DNA from: Prorocentrum cordatum
Taxonomy: Eukaryota; Sar; Dinophyceae; Prorocentrales; Prorocentraceae
Direction: 5' to 3'
DNA length: 64,000 bases
NCBI GenBank assembly: GCA_963575745.1
Contig: CAUYUJ010003447.1
Location: 769,728-833,727 of the forward strand
Shown one piece after another: positions 31,832 to 40,611 of the stretch. Numbering within the stretch: the first letter of the stretch is position 1; each line of letters opens with the position of its first letter. The notes beneath the pieces are model-generated. The model made no database searches and was not told where the DNA came from. It was given only the letters and a program-made list of their open reading frames with translations. The translations under genes were made by a program, and so were the position numbers.

Positions 31832-33781
31832 ATGGCGTTCCCCTGGCCGTACCGCTATATGGAACGTTCATCCGCAGCCTCTGCTCCGCGAGGCTCGTCC
31901 GAAGTGTCGCCGCCTCGCGGTGCTTCTCAGCCTGCGGAGGAAGGTCGACAGACGCCTGGTCCTGGCGCTCCGCAGCCTGCGTCTTTCACGGTCGCCTCCT
32001 TCAATTTCGGGTTCGAGCAGGGCATGATGACTGGTAAGCAGGCGGCCACTCACTGCGCTAACTTCGGAAGGGTGTGCGCCACGATAGTGCAGAACGCTGA
32101 TGCTGACATTGTCTGTGCATGCGAGGTCGGTGCGTTCCGTGAAGACTTTCGCCGAGCAGCGATCAACGTGACAGACATCCTCAGTAAGACTTTCGGTGAT
32201 GGCATTGGCTTCTCGGAGGTCGACAACTACTTGACTCTCTGGGGCTTCCGCGGTGCTTCTCAGCCTGCGGAAGTGACTCCGTGCGAAGACAGCCATGTTT
32301 ACAGGCCTCCTAGCGGGCGAGAGATTGATGCCGTCATCTCACGCTTTGAGGTGAACAAACCAGGCCATGAGAAGTCCTACGTGGCGATCGCCAACATGCA
32401 CATCGTCTGCGGCAAGAAACCGCCGAGCATTCAGACTCGAAAGCGGACAGTTCGCCATCTCCGATTGCGCCTGGACGGCATCGCTGAGCTTCTCAATGCT
32501 TCGGAGCCGCACGTGCCAGTCGTTCTGCTTGCAGTCGGCGACCACAACCTGACTTTCCAAGAGGCGCGGGAGGCTTACCAGCGCCAGCAGGACGACGAGA
32601 AGCTCTGGGATGTCCTTGCCACTCCGGCCGACCTCAAAGGCGACCGCGTCGCGGTCTGCGGAGCAGTCGCCCGCTTCGGCCCGATTGCCGTTGGCGCGTC
32701 GTTTACGGATCGTGGCATGCGCAACGACGCACACGATGCCGTGGCGGTTGCGCTCGCCCCCCCTGGTGCTTCTCAGCCTGGGGAGAGCAAGAGGCGGAAG
32801 ATTGTCGTCGAAAACGTCTCCGACGCCGACGCCAGCGTACAGGCGGACGCCGACTCTTCTGTGCACTGGGATCGGTCGCCGAGCCCAACTCCTCCGCTTT
32901 CACCGACTTCACCGGCTGATCCCGACTACGTCGAGGATGTTGTTCAAACTCGCGCGAACGACTTGCACAGGGAGCTGAGGCAGTTTTGGGACGAAAGGTA
33001 CGACGATGAGTACGATCCGAAAGTCCTCTTTCATCTCAGTCTCTTGCTTTTCAAAAAGAGGAAGTCCACGGAGCTAGCGGACACTGATCCAGCTGGTGCT
33101 CCTCAGCCTGGCTCGGAATATGACACGGCCTTTGCGTCTCAGGAGGAGACTGGCCGAGCCATTATCTCTGTCCTTCAGCTTCGACATGACTTTCTGCGGA
33201 GCAAGAACATCGACGACATGCGCTACGTTCTCACGGAGCCTGAGCGCCAGGAATTTGTCAGACTAGCTCGCGACCAGTACGAGCAGTCGCGGCAGCAGCG
33301 TGCGCTTCAGGAACGGGATGTCGAAAAGGGAAAAGCGAGAGGCAAGTCTGCGCCACAAGGGGGCCATGCGGTTCCGCAGGGTTCCAGCAAAGGGCCAGGC
33401 GGTAAGAAAGGTTCTCGCGGTGCTTCTCAGCCTGCGGGAAGAGGTGGCCAGGCCAAGGGTGCAGGTCTAGGTGGCCTCGCCAGGTTTGTGAAAGACCAGA
33501 GGCGTAAGCGGTGGCATCGCCATTTGCAACGCGTGGCCGGCACCAAACAGATCTGGGAGGTGCTGGCCTTCTCAGGGCGCTTCGACGTTCATATGCTAAC
33601 GCAAGCGTTGCAAGCTGATCACAGTGAGGACCGTGATACAGCAGCTCCCGAGGAAGCTCTGCGGGAACAGCGGCGCCGTCTGCACCACCAGAAGGCCGAA
33701 GCCATCGCGCGCTACAACGAGGGGGAGCGGCTTTCCCGCCATCGCGAAGAGCCCCGTCGTGTCGTGTCTAAGTATAACTGA
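31832..33781 (+). CDS. Endonuclease/exonuclease/phosphatase (EEP) domain protein, likely from a mobile element
   Basis: This is a 649-residue uninterrupted frame, unusual for this window. Residues 52-308 have the order of motifs of the EEP fold (AP endonuclease, LINE endonuclease, DNase I-like): SFNFG (56-60), CACEVG with Glu98, NMHI (188-191), GDHN (236-239) and NDAHD (298-302). These fit the metal-binding Glu, the catalytic Asp/Asn/His set and the final Asp-His pair. Residues 330-649 are low-complexity and charged, with a basic coiled region and no domain I recognise. GASQPA or GAPQP peptides at about 30, 45, 141, 312, 421 and 531 come from the dispersed short repeat. I use the ATG at 31832; no signal peptide or membrane segment is visible. 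A helicase fragment follows 54 bp downstream, which suggests a Helitron/Helentron-type element. A LINE-type endonuclease or a host nuclease cannot be excluded. Confidence 0.6.
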   Translation: MAFPWPYRYMERSSAASAPRGSSEVSPPRGASQPAEEGRQTPGPGAPQPASFTVASFNFGFEQGMMTGKQAATHCANFGRVCATIVQNADADIVCACEVGAFREDFRRAAINVTDILSKTFGDGIGFSEVDNYLTLWGFRGASQPAEVTPCEDSHVYRPPSGREIDAVISRFEVNKPGHEKSYVAIANMHIVCGKKPPSIQTRKRTVRHLRLRLDGIAELLNASEPHVPVVLLAVGDHNLTFQEAREAYQRQQDDEKLWDVLATPADLKGDRVAVCGAVARFGPIAVGASFTDRGMRNDAHDAVAVALAPPGASQPGESKRRKIVVENVSDADASVQADADSSVHWDRSPSPTPPLSPTSPADPDYVEDVVQTRANDLHRELRQFWDERYDDEYDPKVLFHLSLLLFKKRKSTELADTDPAGAPQPGSEYDTAFASQEETGRAIISVLQLRHDFLRSKNIDDMRYVLTEPERQEFVRLARDQYEQSRQQRALQERDVEKGKARGKSAPQGGHAVPQGSSKGPGGKKGSRGASQPAGRGGQAKGAGLGGLARFVKDQRRKRWHRHLQRVAGTKQIWEVLAFSGRFDVHMLTQALQADHSEDRDTAAPEEALREQRRRLHHQKAEAIARYNEGERLSRHREEPRRVVSKYN

Positions 33782-33835
33782 AACAGCGATGTCCCCCTAG
33801 CGTTATGTCGGGCGTGTCGGCCTGTATCGGACGGT

Positions 33836-34369
33836 GTGGTCGTACTCTACTACATGCCACAGGCTGTGTATGTCAAGATCGATGACAGCGATGAACTCTT
33901 CTTGAAGGCCGCGAAGGTAACAGCTGGCAGTGCTTCTCGGTCTGCCGGCCCTGACCTGCGCGGAGTGCTCGCGATCACACCGCAGGCGCGCCCGTGGAAG
34001 TTCAAGGCGAAGACAGGTGGCCCGGCCATCGCGGTGTCCAGGACGCAGTTGCCCGTGTTGCCCAAGAAGCAGGGGACTCTGCATGGCGTCCAGGGCAAGA
34101 CGGCGGATCCAGGCTTCATCGTCCACTGGACGTTTCCGCCCGGACTGAAGAAGGAGTCCATTTGGCTTGCCTACTACGTCAGCCTGTCGCGCCCCAGAAG
34201 CTTCAAACAACTCTTGAGCCACGGCTTGCCTGACAGGAGCATCATCGAAGGCGGTCCTCCCGAACAAATCGCCAAGGCTTTCGCCGAGCTCTTCGCGGAC
34301 AAGATTGCCGCGACGAAGATCGCTTGCGCGAAAGCTCGACAAGACTTAGGCTGGCCTGCACGAGCCTGA
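33836..34369 (+). pseudogene. C-terminal fragment of a Pif1/Helitron-like helicase
   Basis: The 177-residue frame carries only the end of a superfamily 1B helicase. It opens with PQAVYVKID-type sequence, then VLAITPQARPWKF, QLPVLPKKQGTLHGVQGKTA (residues 71-90) and WLAYYVSLSRPRSF (110-123). These correspond to motif V (THxxQG) and motif VI (YVALSR) of the Pif1/RecD group that unwinds DNA in Helitron transposition. The Walker A and B motifs are missing, so it cannot be an active helicase as it stands. It begins 54 bp after the EEP gene, and residues 31-37 (SASRSAG) encode a diverged copy of the short stem-loop repeat. A Helitron/Helentron origin is inferred from the helicase type plus the EEP neighbour; no Rep domain is seen. 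Confidence 0.6.
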
Positions 34370-34424
34370 GGAACCGTGAGTTGCAGCATGATGAGCCGGC
34401 CAGTTTGGTGCGTCACAGCCTGCT

Positions 34425-34690
34425 CTCGCGTGGTGCTTCTCAGCCTGCCGCTTTCTGTATGCTAGCCTTAGCTTCAGCCTCCACTTGCGCGGCCGCGGTG
34501 CTTCTCAGCCTGCGACTCTTCGCGGTGCTTCTCAGTCTGCAGCCGGTTGTCGCGTTGTGCTTTTCGTCCTGCGCTTCCTGTATGCTAGCCTTAGCTTCAG
34601 TCTCCAATTGCGCGGTCGCGGTGCTTCTCAGCCTGCGACTCTTCGCGAGGCCTCTCAGCCTGCAGCCGGTTGTTCGCTTCAGATGCCGAC
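34425..34690. repeat. Tandem duplication carrying paired short stem-loop repeats
   Basis: Two units of about 120 bp start at TGTATGCTAGCCTTAGCTTC (34456 and 34578). Each holds two cores of the GGTGCTTCTCAGCCT family and ends in CTGCAGCCGGTTGT. The second unit has a diverged second core (GAGGCCTCTCAGCCT). This is outside the helicase frame, so the short repeat is not limited to coding sequence. Confidence 0.8.
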
Positions 34691-34794
34691 TGTACCTGTG
34701 CGCAGTGAGATACAAGCACCCCCGTCTGCTGTGCAAACGATGATAGACATGAACGCTTCCAAAACAACATCACGAGATAAGCACACACTAATGC

Positions 34795-35226
34795 ATACAG
34801 GCCGTCCTCGCTTTCATCGACATACATCGTTTGAGATTCCATGCGTTCATAGCAGAGTGTCGTTTGGATACACATCCATTCAAGTTCCCAGCGTTGATAG
34901 CAGTGTCTCGTTTGGACAGACATCCATTCAAGGCCGGTGCGTTGATAGCAGTGTCTCGTTTGGAGAAACATACTTTCAAGCTCCACGCGTTGATAGCAAT
35001 GTCTCCTTTGAACAAGCATCCATTCATTTTCCACGCGTTGATAGCAGTGTCTCGTTTGGACATATATCTATTCAAGTTCCGCGCGTTGATAGCAGTGTCT
35101 CGTTTATACATGTAGTCATTCAAGCGACATGCGTCCATGGCAGTACCTTGTTTGACAACACATCGAATCAAGCTCAGCGCGACGATGACAACAGCTTTTG
35201 CATCACTATTACTGTTACTGTTGGTA
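34795..35226 (+). repeat. 48-bp tandem repeat, eight units, open as a 16-residue peptide repeat
   Basis: GCGTTGATAG or a variant starts at 34843, 34891, 34939, 34987, 35035, 35083, 35131 and 35179, an exact 48-bp step. One forward frame is open throughout and reads as variants of VDSSVSFGQTSIQ-P-R; another forward frame and the minus strand are also open. A period divisible by three with no stops is compatible with coding, but the reading could equally be chance given multiple open frames. The outer units are more diverged. Confidence 0.85.
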
Positions 35227-35299
35227 TCACAGTGCCTCTCACTGCTGCTGCATGTTTCAGTTATAATTAGACACATCGCTGTTAGGTTGCTTTGCCGGG

Positions 35300-36545
35300 A
35301 TAGTGGCCTCTTGGGGCCCTTTTGGGACGCCTCGTGGGAGCCTCCTGGGGCGTCGTGGAGGCCTCTTGGGACGTCGTGGGGCAGCCTTGGGCGGTCTTGG
35401 GCCGTCTTGGGCTCTCTTGGGCCGTCTTGGGCGCTTCTTGGGCCGTCTTGGGTCGTCTTGGGCGCCGTCTTGGCCGCTTCTTGGGCTGTCTTAGGCGCCT
35501 AAGACGGCCCAAGAAACGCCCAAGACGCGTTTTCCGATTATATCTCGAGCGAAACGCTGTGTTTAAGCCCCGAAGGCCGCCCTACTCGATAAAAAACGAG
35601 GCGGGAGGGCAAGACCGCTCGTTGTCCACGCGTTGCCGCCCGTCCCTGTGCCCTGGCGTCAAGAACTTATTACGTCGCAGCTCTCGGTTGGGAGCTTTGG
35701 TCTTATCAGCTCGATTACGTCACCGTTCGCTCTTGGGAGCCGCGGTGCTAAGAGCCTTTGGGAGTATTATGGGCATCTTGGGGGGCTCTTGGGGAGCCTC
35801 TTGGGTGCCTCTTGGGGACCTTTTGGGGCTTCTCGGGGGCCTCTTGGGGCCTCCTGGGAGCTTCTGGGTGGCGGGGGTGAAGGGACTAGGCTGCCTTTGG
35901 CAATATTTGGGCTCTCTTGGGGGCCTCTTGGGGCCTTCTTGGGGCCGCCCTGGGGCCGTCTTGGGCCGTCGTGGCGCCTCTTGGGCCGCCTTGGCGCCCT
36001 CTTGGGCCGTTTTGGGGCCTTCTTGGGGGCCTCGTGGGCCTTCTTGGGGCGCTCTTTGGGGCCTCTTGGACAGTCTTGGACGCCTCTTGGCCCGTCTTGG
36101 CGCCCTCTTGGGCTATTTTGGGGACCTCTTGGGAACATCTTGGGCCGTCTTGGGGCGGTCTTGGGGGCCTCTTGGACCGTCTTCAACGCCATGAAAGACG
36201 AAAAACCGTATATGCTAAAAATGCACGTTTTCCGTACGGAAATCGATGATTTTGGCTTCTTGGGGCCCTCTTGGGACGCCTCGTGGGCGCCTCCTGGGGC
36301 GTCGTGGAGGCCTCTTGGGACGTCTTGGGGCCGCCTTGGGCGGTCTTGGGCTCTCTTGGAGCGCTCTTGGGCCGTCTTGGGCGCTTCTTGGGCCCTCTTG
36401 GGCAGTCTTGGGCGCCGTCTTGGCCGCTTCTTGGGCTGTCTTAGGCGCCCAAGACGGCCCAAGAAGCGCCCAAGAAGCGTTTTCCGAGGATGTCTCCAGC
36501 GAAACAATGCTTTTAGCCCTGAAGGCCGTCCTACTCGATAAAAAA
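35300..36545. repeat. G-rich decamer arrays including 600-bp unit, copy B
   Basis: An array at 35300-35500 is followed by the 600-bp unit at 35612-36236 (partner of 29625-30238) and a third array at 36245-36480. The first and third arrays end in a similar segment containing GAAGCGTTTTCCGA or GACGCGTTTTCCGA, then GCGAAAC, TACTCGATAAAAAACGA and GCGGGAGGGCAA. Each therefore looks like one repeat of a larger unit. Confidence 0.85.
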
Positions 36546-36599
36546 CGAAGCGGGAGGGCAATTAGATCCGGGTCCGGTGATGCCAACCCCCTCGAACTC

Positions 36600-39145
36600 C
36601 CCCAAGTCCAATTTCTTCCGACTAACGGACCGCGCACTAACGCGCGCTTTCCGTCACCTGGCCCGGCACAGAAACGGAAAGAGCGCTTCAGAAACAGAAA
36701 CCGAAATTACTCACACCACCGTTCGTACTGGGAGCCTTGGCGTTGAGAGCTTGTTACGTCACCCCTCGCTCTTGGGAGCCTTGGTGTTCAGAGATTGTTG
36801 CGTTACCGCCCGTTCCTGAGCCTTGGCTGGGCCTTGGTGTCAGGAACTTGTCACGTCACCGCTCTCTGCTGGGAGCCTTGGTCTTATCAGCTTGTGTACG
36901 TCACCGTTCGCTCTTGGGAGCCTTGGTGTGACGAGCTTTTTGCGTTACCGATCGCTCACTATTTGGCGTCTCTGGGCCTTCATGGGAGTCCTATTGGGGC
37001 CCTTGTCGGGCCCCTTTGGAGAACTCTTGGGAACCTTTTGGGGGCCTCTTGGGGCTTCTTGGGGGGCTCTGGGGGCCTCCTGGGAGCGTCTTGGGGCGAA
37101 AGGCTAGACTTTTCGGTTCGTGGTCCCCCTCTTGGGGCCGTCTTGGGGCCCTCTTGGGCCGTCTTGGGCGCCTCTTGGGCCGTCTTGGCGCCTTCTTGGG
37201 CCGTTTTGGGGGCCTCTTGGGAGCCTCTTGGGCCGTCTTGGGGCGGTCTTGGGGGCCTCTTGGAGCGTCTTCAACGCAGTGAAAGCCGAAAAGCCTCGTA
37301 TGCTAAAAATATACGCCTCTTGGGGGCCTCTTGGGGCTTCTTGGGGGGCTCTGGGGGCCTCCTGGGAGCGTCTTGGGGCGAAAGGCTAGACTTTTCGGTT
37401 CGTGGTCCCCCTCTTGGGGCCGTCTTGGCGCCCTCTTGCGCCGTCTTGAGCGCCTCTTGGGCCGTCTTGGGGCCCTCTTGGGCTGCTTTGGGGGCCTCTT
37501 GGGAGCCTCTTGGGCCGTCGTCAACGCCGTGAAAGCCGACAAAGCGCATATGCTAAAAATATACGTTTTCCTTTTGGAAAATCTATGATTTCGGCCTCTT
37601 GGGGCCCTCTTGGGACGCCCCTTGGGCGCCTCTTGGGGGCCTCTTGGGGGCCTCTTGGGCAGTCTTGGGCGGTCTTGGGCTCTCTTGGAGCGCTCTCGGG
37701 CCGTCTTGGGGGGGAACCCGGAAAACATGCAAAAACCCAAGGGAAAAGCCGAAAACGGCCATTCACACGCAAGTCCGCACGCTTCGCCCCTCCCCTAGAA
37801 CCCCTCCCTTTAGGGCTTAGCCCACACCAGAACGTCATCACTCGTACCTCGCTCTTTCCGTCACCTGGCCCGGCACGGGAACGGAAAGAGCGCTTCAACA
37901 ACTTGACCGAAATTACGCACACCACCGTTCGTACTGGGAGCCTTGGCGTTGAGAGCTTGTTACGTCACCCCGCGCTCTTGGGAGCCTTGGTGTTCAGAGA
38001 TTGTTGCGCTGCCGCCCGTTCCTGAGCCTTGGCTGGGCCTTGGAGTCAGGAACTTGTTACGTCACCGCTCCCTGCTGGGAGCCTTGGTCTTATCAGCTTG
38101 TGTACGTCACCGTTCGCTCTTGGGAGCCTTGGTGTGAAGAGCATTTTGCGGTACCGATCGCTCGTTATTTGGCTTCTCCGAGCCTTCTCGGGAGTCCTAT
38201 TGCGGGCCTTCTTGGGCTCCTTTGGGGGCCTCTTGGGGGCTTCTTGGGGCTTCTTGGGGGTCTGTGGGGGCCTCCTGGGAGCTTTTTGGGGCGACGAAAG
38301 GTTATGCTTTGGGGCTCGTGCTGCCCCTTCGGAGGCCGTCTGGGGGCCCTCTTCGGCCGTCTTGGGCGCCTCTTGGGCCGTCTTGGCGCCCTCTTGGGCC
38401 GTTTTGGGAGCCTCTTGGGGCCGTCTTGGGGCGGTCTTGAGGGCCTGGTGGGCCGTCTTCAACGCCGTGGAAGCCGAAAAGCCGGGTGTGGAAAACATGT
38501 ACGTTTTCCCAGAAAGGAAAATCACTGATTGTGGCCTCCTGGTTGCCTCTTGGGACGCCTCTTGGGGGCCTCTTGAGGCTTCTTTGGGGCTTTGGGGCCT
38601 CCTGGGAGCGTCTTGGGGCGAAAGACTAGACTTTTCGGTTCGTGGTCCCCCTCTTGGGGCCGTCTTGGGCGCCTCTTGGGCCGTTTGGGGGCTCTCTGGG
38701 GCCGTTTTGGGGGCCTCTTGGGAGCCTCTTGGGCTGTTTTGGGGCGGTCTTGGGGGCCTCTTGGGCCGTCGTCAACGCCATGAAAAGCGAACAGACCCCT
38801 GGGCGCCTCTTGGGGGCCTTTGGGCCGTCTTGGACGGTCTTGGGCTCTCGTCACGCGCTCTTCGGCCATCTGGAGGAAGAATTACAAAAAACATACAAAA
38901 GCCCTGTGGAAAACCCCCCAAAATAGGATCATTAGACCCTTCCCCTCCGCCTCGCCCCTCCCCTGGACCCCCCCCCCTCCCTAGAAAGGCTTCGCCCCCT
39001 GCTCAACGTCACTCGCTCATACCTCGCTTTTTCCGTGACCTGGGCAGGCACGGAAACGGAAAAAATGCCTCAACAACGTGACCGAAATTACTGACACCAC
39101 CGTGCGTACTGGGAGCCTAGGCGTTGAAAGCTTGTTACGTCACCC
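36600..39145. repeat. Higher-order repeat block, units of about 1.2 kb
   Basis: Each unit has a head (TTTCCGTCACCTGGCCCGGC, then AGAGCGCTTCA, then CACACCACCGTTCGTACTGG), a short tandem of CTTGGGAGCCTTGGTGT words with TACGTCACC, a G-rich decamer array, and one or more closing boxes (TCAACGCCGTGAAAGCCGAA, then ATATACGTTTTCC). Heads start near 36648, 37856 and 39028; the last is cut by the TCC array. The same head resumes at about 50098 beyond the copia element. Confidence 0.85.
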
Positions 39146-40051
39146 CTCGTTCCTCCTCCTCCTCCTCCTCCTCCTCCTCCTCCTCCTCCTCCTCCTCCTC
39201 CTCTCCTCCTCCTCCTCCTCATCCTCCTCCTCATCTTCCTCCTCCTCTCTTCCTCCTCCTCCTCCTCCTTCCTCCTTCCTCCTCTTTCTCCTCCCCTCCT
39301 CCTCTCTCCTCCTCCTCCTCCTCCTCCTCCTCCGCCTCCTCCTCCTACTCCTCCTCCTCCTCGGCCGCCGCCTCCGCCTCCGCCTCCGCCTCTCCGCCTC
39401 CGCTTCCTCCTCCTCCTCCGCCTCCTCCTCCTCCTCCTCCGCTCCCTCTCCCCTCCCTCCTCCCCCTCCTCCTCCTCTTCCTCCCCTCCTCCTTCTACCT
39501 CCCTCCTCCTCCCTTGCCTCGTCCTCGTTCCTCCTCCTCCTCTTCCTCCTCCTCCTCCTCCCCCTCCTCTTCCTCCTCCTCCTCTCCTCGTATTCTCCTC
39601 TCCTCCTCCTCCTCCTCCTCCTCCTCCTCCTCCCCCCTCTCCTCCGTCCTCCTCCTCCTCCCTCTCCTCCCTCTCCTCCTCCTCCTCCGCCTCCTCCTCC
39701 TCCTCCTCCGCCTCCCTCCTCCTCCTCCTCTCTCCTCCGCCTCCTCCTCCTGGCTCCTCTCCTCCTCCCCTCCTCCTCTCCTCCTCCTCCTTCCTCCTCC
39801 TCCTCCTCCCCTCCTCCTCCTCCTCCGCCTCCTCCCCCTCCTCCCCTCCTCCTCCTCCTCCTCCTCTCCTCCTCTCCCTCCTCCTCCTCCTCCTCCCTCC
39901 TCCTCCTCCTCCTCCTCCTCCTCCTCCTCCTCCTCCCCTTCCTCCACCTCCTCCTCCTCCACCTCCTCCTCTCCTCCTCCTCTTTGTCCTCCTCCTCCTC
40001 GTCCTCCTCGTCCTCGTCCTCCTCCTCCTCCTCCTCCTCCTCCTCCTCCTG
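39146..40051. repeat. (TCC/CTC)n microsatellite, about 905 bp
   Basis: A very long, interrupted pyrimidine triplet array with CGC, TTC and TCT variants. All frames stay open (Ser, Pro, Leu on plus; Glu, Arg, Gly on minus). It ends 9 bp before the left LTR. Confidence 0.95.
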
Positions 40052-40060
40052 GGCTCTCTT

Positions 40061-40601
40061 TGCAATGGTCCCGCTTCTGACCACTGCCCTGATAGCAATC
40101 CTGAATAGATGCTACTCTCTTCTCTTGTCTGACAACGTGTCGATATCAATATAGGAAATGTTGGGCTCGTCTCAAAACTGGTTGTATTCGATGGGCAGTG
40201 GCGGTGCGATGCTGATCGCACTATGGTGGGGAACAGGATCTGACTGTTTGCGGGCAGTTCGCTGCTCTGCGTCTCTTGGACGCACACCAGAAATCCAGCG
40301 TCGCTGAGACGCTGCAAGGTCTTGAGCCAGAACGGTGTCGGTTGAACCTGTTCTGAGTACAATATATGTTGCAACTTGTTGCAATGGAAACGGGCGGCCT
40401 ACTAAGCAAGGCTCGATGAAACCTGGAGTCTTGGGAGGCCCGATTCGCCGGGAAACGCTTGGCTAAGATACACGAGGCTCCTTTGGAGCCTGAAGCACAT
40501 ATATACACATATATATATATATATATATATTACGCTAGGCCTCTAGGGGCCATCTGTCGTAAGTAGGCTCTGGAGAGGCAGGCTCTGGGCTGTGATTTGC
40601 A
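40061..40601 (-). repeat. 3' LTR of the copia element (541 bp)
   Basis: It begins TGCAATGG and ends GATTTGCA on the plus strand, the TG...CA form expected of LTRs. It is highly similar to the other LTR (mostly single substitutions, a short indel near GATGCTGATCGCAC and a variable TA run at 40501-40530). A string resembling the dinoflagellate spliced leader lies at 40321-40335 on minus. Confidence 0.9.
40321..40335 (-). promoter_or_regulatory. Spliced-leader-like string inside the LTR
   Basis: The minus strand reads CCGTTCTGGCTCAAG, matching 13 of 15 bases of the 3' part of the dinoflagellate spliced leader (CCATTTTGGCTCAAG). The other LTR has the same 15 bases at 49337-49351. The site lies in mid-LTR, where U3 would meet R. 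It may be chance. Confidence 0.3.
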
Positions 40602-40611
40602 TGCTCAAAAG

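Larger units (their letters stand above)
31913..34690 (+). repeat. Family of short stem-loop repeats with core GGTGCTTCTCAGCCT (12 copies)
   Basis: Cores begin near 31919, 31965 (diverged), 32251, 32765, 33095, 33419, 33930 (diverged), 34431, 34497, 34523, 34619 and 34648 (diverged). Flanks differ but are often complementary: CTTCCGC/GCGGAAG at 32251, TTCTCGC/GCGGGAA at 33419, GCTGGC/GCCGGC at 33930, GTCGC/GCGAC at 34619, and AGCT/GGCT at 33095. All copies have the same orientation. Copies inside coding frames are read in one phase as GASQPA, GAPQP or SASRSA. Confidence 0.75.

Noticed and set aside
31087-35226. CRISPR-like arrays (73-bp and 48-bp steps)
   Set aside because: Whole units repeat and there are no unique spacers between constant repeats. 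The sequence context is eukaryotic.
35322-38025. Long forward frames reading GLLGASWGPLG-type repeats as proteins
   Set aside because: All forward frames are open because the DNA unit lacks stops. The arrays vary by 1-bp steps (9-12 bp words) that would break a protein frame, so I annotate DNA repeats.
39078-40154. Leu/Ser/Pro-rich and Glu/Arg/Gly-rich frames over the TCC array
   Set aside because: They are products of a triplet microsatellite open in every frame on both strands.
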